Below, piece by piece: positions 13,687 to 14,554 of a stretch of 14,554 nucleotides of DNA. This DNA comes from Rikenellaceae bacterium (GTDB lineage Bacteria > Bacteroidota > Bacteroidia > Bacteroidales > UBA932): positions 1,946 to 16,499 of the forward strand of contig DOSU01000157.1 of assembly GCA_003513895.1 (NCBI GenBank). The letters are read 5' to 3'. Positions within the stretch are counted from its first letter, which is position 1. Every line of letters starts with the position of its first letter. The translations under genes were made by a program, and so were the position numbers. The notes below the pieces were generated by a model. It was not told the origin of the DNA, did no database searches, and worked only from the letters and a program-made list of their open reading frames with translations.

Positions 13687-14554
13687 AAAAGGCAATGAGA
13701 ATTATAATAAGCGGAGGCGGTACCGGAGGACATATTTTCCCGGCGATTTCAATTGCCAACGAAATTATGAGAGTGAGCCCTCAAAGTGAAATTCTGTTTG
13801 TTGGAGCACTCGGAAAAATGGAGATGGAGAGAGTGCCGGCTGCAGGATACAAAATTGAAGGATTGCCGGTTGCCGGTCTCAAAAGAAAACTTTCACTCTC
13901 TAATTTGCTTTTGCCTTTTAAAGTTCTTAAAAGTCTTCGCAAAGCCGGAAAAATCTTAAAGATATTTAAACCGGATGCTGTAGTTGGCGTTGGAGGTTAT
14001 GCAAGTGCACCATTATTATATATGGCAGGAAGAAAGGGAATACCTTATCTTATACAGGAGCAAAACTCATTTGCAGGACTTGCAAACAGAATACTTTCAA
14101 AAAAATCGGAAAAAATATGTGTTGCATACGAGGGTATGAGCCGCTTCTTTCCCGAAGAGAAAATCCTTATAACCGGAAATCCTATTCGCTCCGGTATAAA
14201 GATGACAACTCCCGAAGCTAATAAAGAAGCCAGAAAATATTTCAGGATTGATGAAAACAAAAAAATCCTTTTGATTATCGGAGGAAGTCTTGGTGCAAGA
14301 ACGCTAAACAGTGCCGTTAAAGAGTGGGTTTCCGAAAAAGAGACTTGCGACATTGAAATAATATGGCAATACGGAAAGTATTACAAAAGCGAAATTGATC
14401 TGTTTCTGAAGGATAAGAATCGTATGTATGTTAAAAATTATGAGTTTATAGATCGGATGGATTATGCTTATGCAGCAGCGGATGTGATAATTAGCCGTGC
14501 CGGCGCAGGAACTATTTCGGAACTTAGCATTGCAAAGAAAGCATGCATTTTCGT
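13683..14554 (+). CDS. murG: UDP-GlcNAc:undecaprenyl-PP-MurNAc-pentapeptide GlcNAc transferase MurG, 3' partial
   Basis: Membrane-associated GT-B glycosyltransferase (family GT28) that converts lipid I to lipid II on the cytoplasmic face. About 290 residues are in the window and the frame is still open at the right edge; the family is about 360 long, so roughly 70-80 residues are missing. The N-terminal glycine-rich loop is GGGTGGH at 11-17 with catalytic-region His17, followed by FPA. GVGGYASAP and EQNSFAGLANRILS are the second and third conserved acceptor-side motifs. GNPIR marks the linker to the C-terminal domain, GGSLGAR is at 200-206, and SRAGAGTISE ends at Glu280, the UDP-GlcNAc ribose-binding region. 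The ATG overlaps the ftsW TGA by four bases, a classic coupling arrangement. In related genomes murC and ftsQ/A/Z follow, which cannot be seen here. Confidence 0.97.
   Translation, partial: MKKAMRIIISGGGTGGHIFPAISIANEIMRVSPQSEILFVGALGKMEMERVPAAGYKIEGLPVAGLKRKLSLSNLLLPFKVLKSLRKAGKILKIFKPDAVVGVGGYASAPLLYMAGRKGIPYLIQEQNSFAGLANRILSKKSEKICVAYEGMSRFFPEEKILITGNPIRSGIKMTTPEANKEARKYFRIDENKKILLIIGGSLGARTLNSAVKEWVSEKETCDIEIIWQYGKYYKSEIDLFLKDKNRMYVKNYEFIDRMDYAYAAADVIISRAGAGTISELSIAKKACIF

Noticed and set aside
1..14554. Mobile elements, CRISPR arrays, tRNA or rRNA genes, or a hidden defence system
   Set aside because: No transposase or integrase motifs, no spaced palindromic repeats and no RNA gene signatures were seen; nearly all bases are accounted for by conserved housekeeping genes.

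Overview
The window is a stretch of chromosome from a member of the Bacteroidota, most likely order Bacteroidales. Four things point there. The gene order mraZ-rsmH-ftsL-like-ftsI-murE-mraY-murD-ftsW-murG lacks murF between murE and mraY. The transpeptidase ends in a PASTA domain. MraY is enlarged and carries an extra periplasmic segment. Two putative promoters fit the Bacteroidota -7 consensus TAnnTTTG, and most genes have weak Shine-Dalgarno sequences. This assignment is inference from family features; no search was run.

Layout: bases 1-1451 (+) hold the 3' part of a Uup-type ABC-F ATPase whose first Walker A lies before the window. Bases 1472-3148 (-) hold a complete EttA, the translational throttle ABC-F, facing it tail to tail. 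Bases 3184-4437 (-) hold a lipoprotein M23 peptidase, probably a cell-wall DD-endopeptidase. The 144-bp spacer 4438-4581 separates this left arm from the rightward division and cell wall (dcw) cluster. It holds a row of four 10-bp repeats that looks like the MraZ operator, followed by a promoter -7 box.

From 4582 to the right edge nine genes run in the same direction with gaps of 11 bp or less, or short overlaps: mraZ, rsmH, an ftsL-like gene, ftsI, murE, mraY, murD, ftsW and murG (cut off by the window end). They look like one operon under MraZ control. MurE and MurD build the UDP-MurNAc-peptide in the cytoplasm. MraY and MurG make lipid I and lipid II on the inner membrane face. FtsW with FtsI polymerises and crosslinks septal peptidoglycan, with the FtsL-like protein as a likely divisome partner. 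RsmH methylates 16S rRNA and MraZ regulates the cluster.

I see no mobile element, tRNA, rRNA, CRISPR array or defence system, and no gene-free stretch above 300 bases. The region is core housekeeping DNA. I found no convincing undescribed system; the points most worth a second look are the MraZ operator row, the His-x-Asp variant at the M23 zinc site, and the MraY periplasmic insertion.
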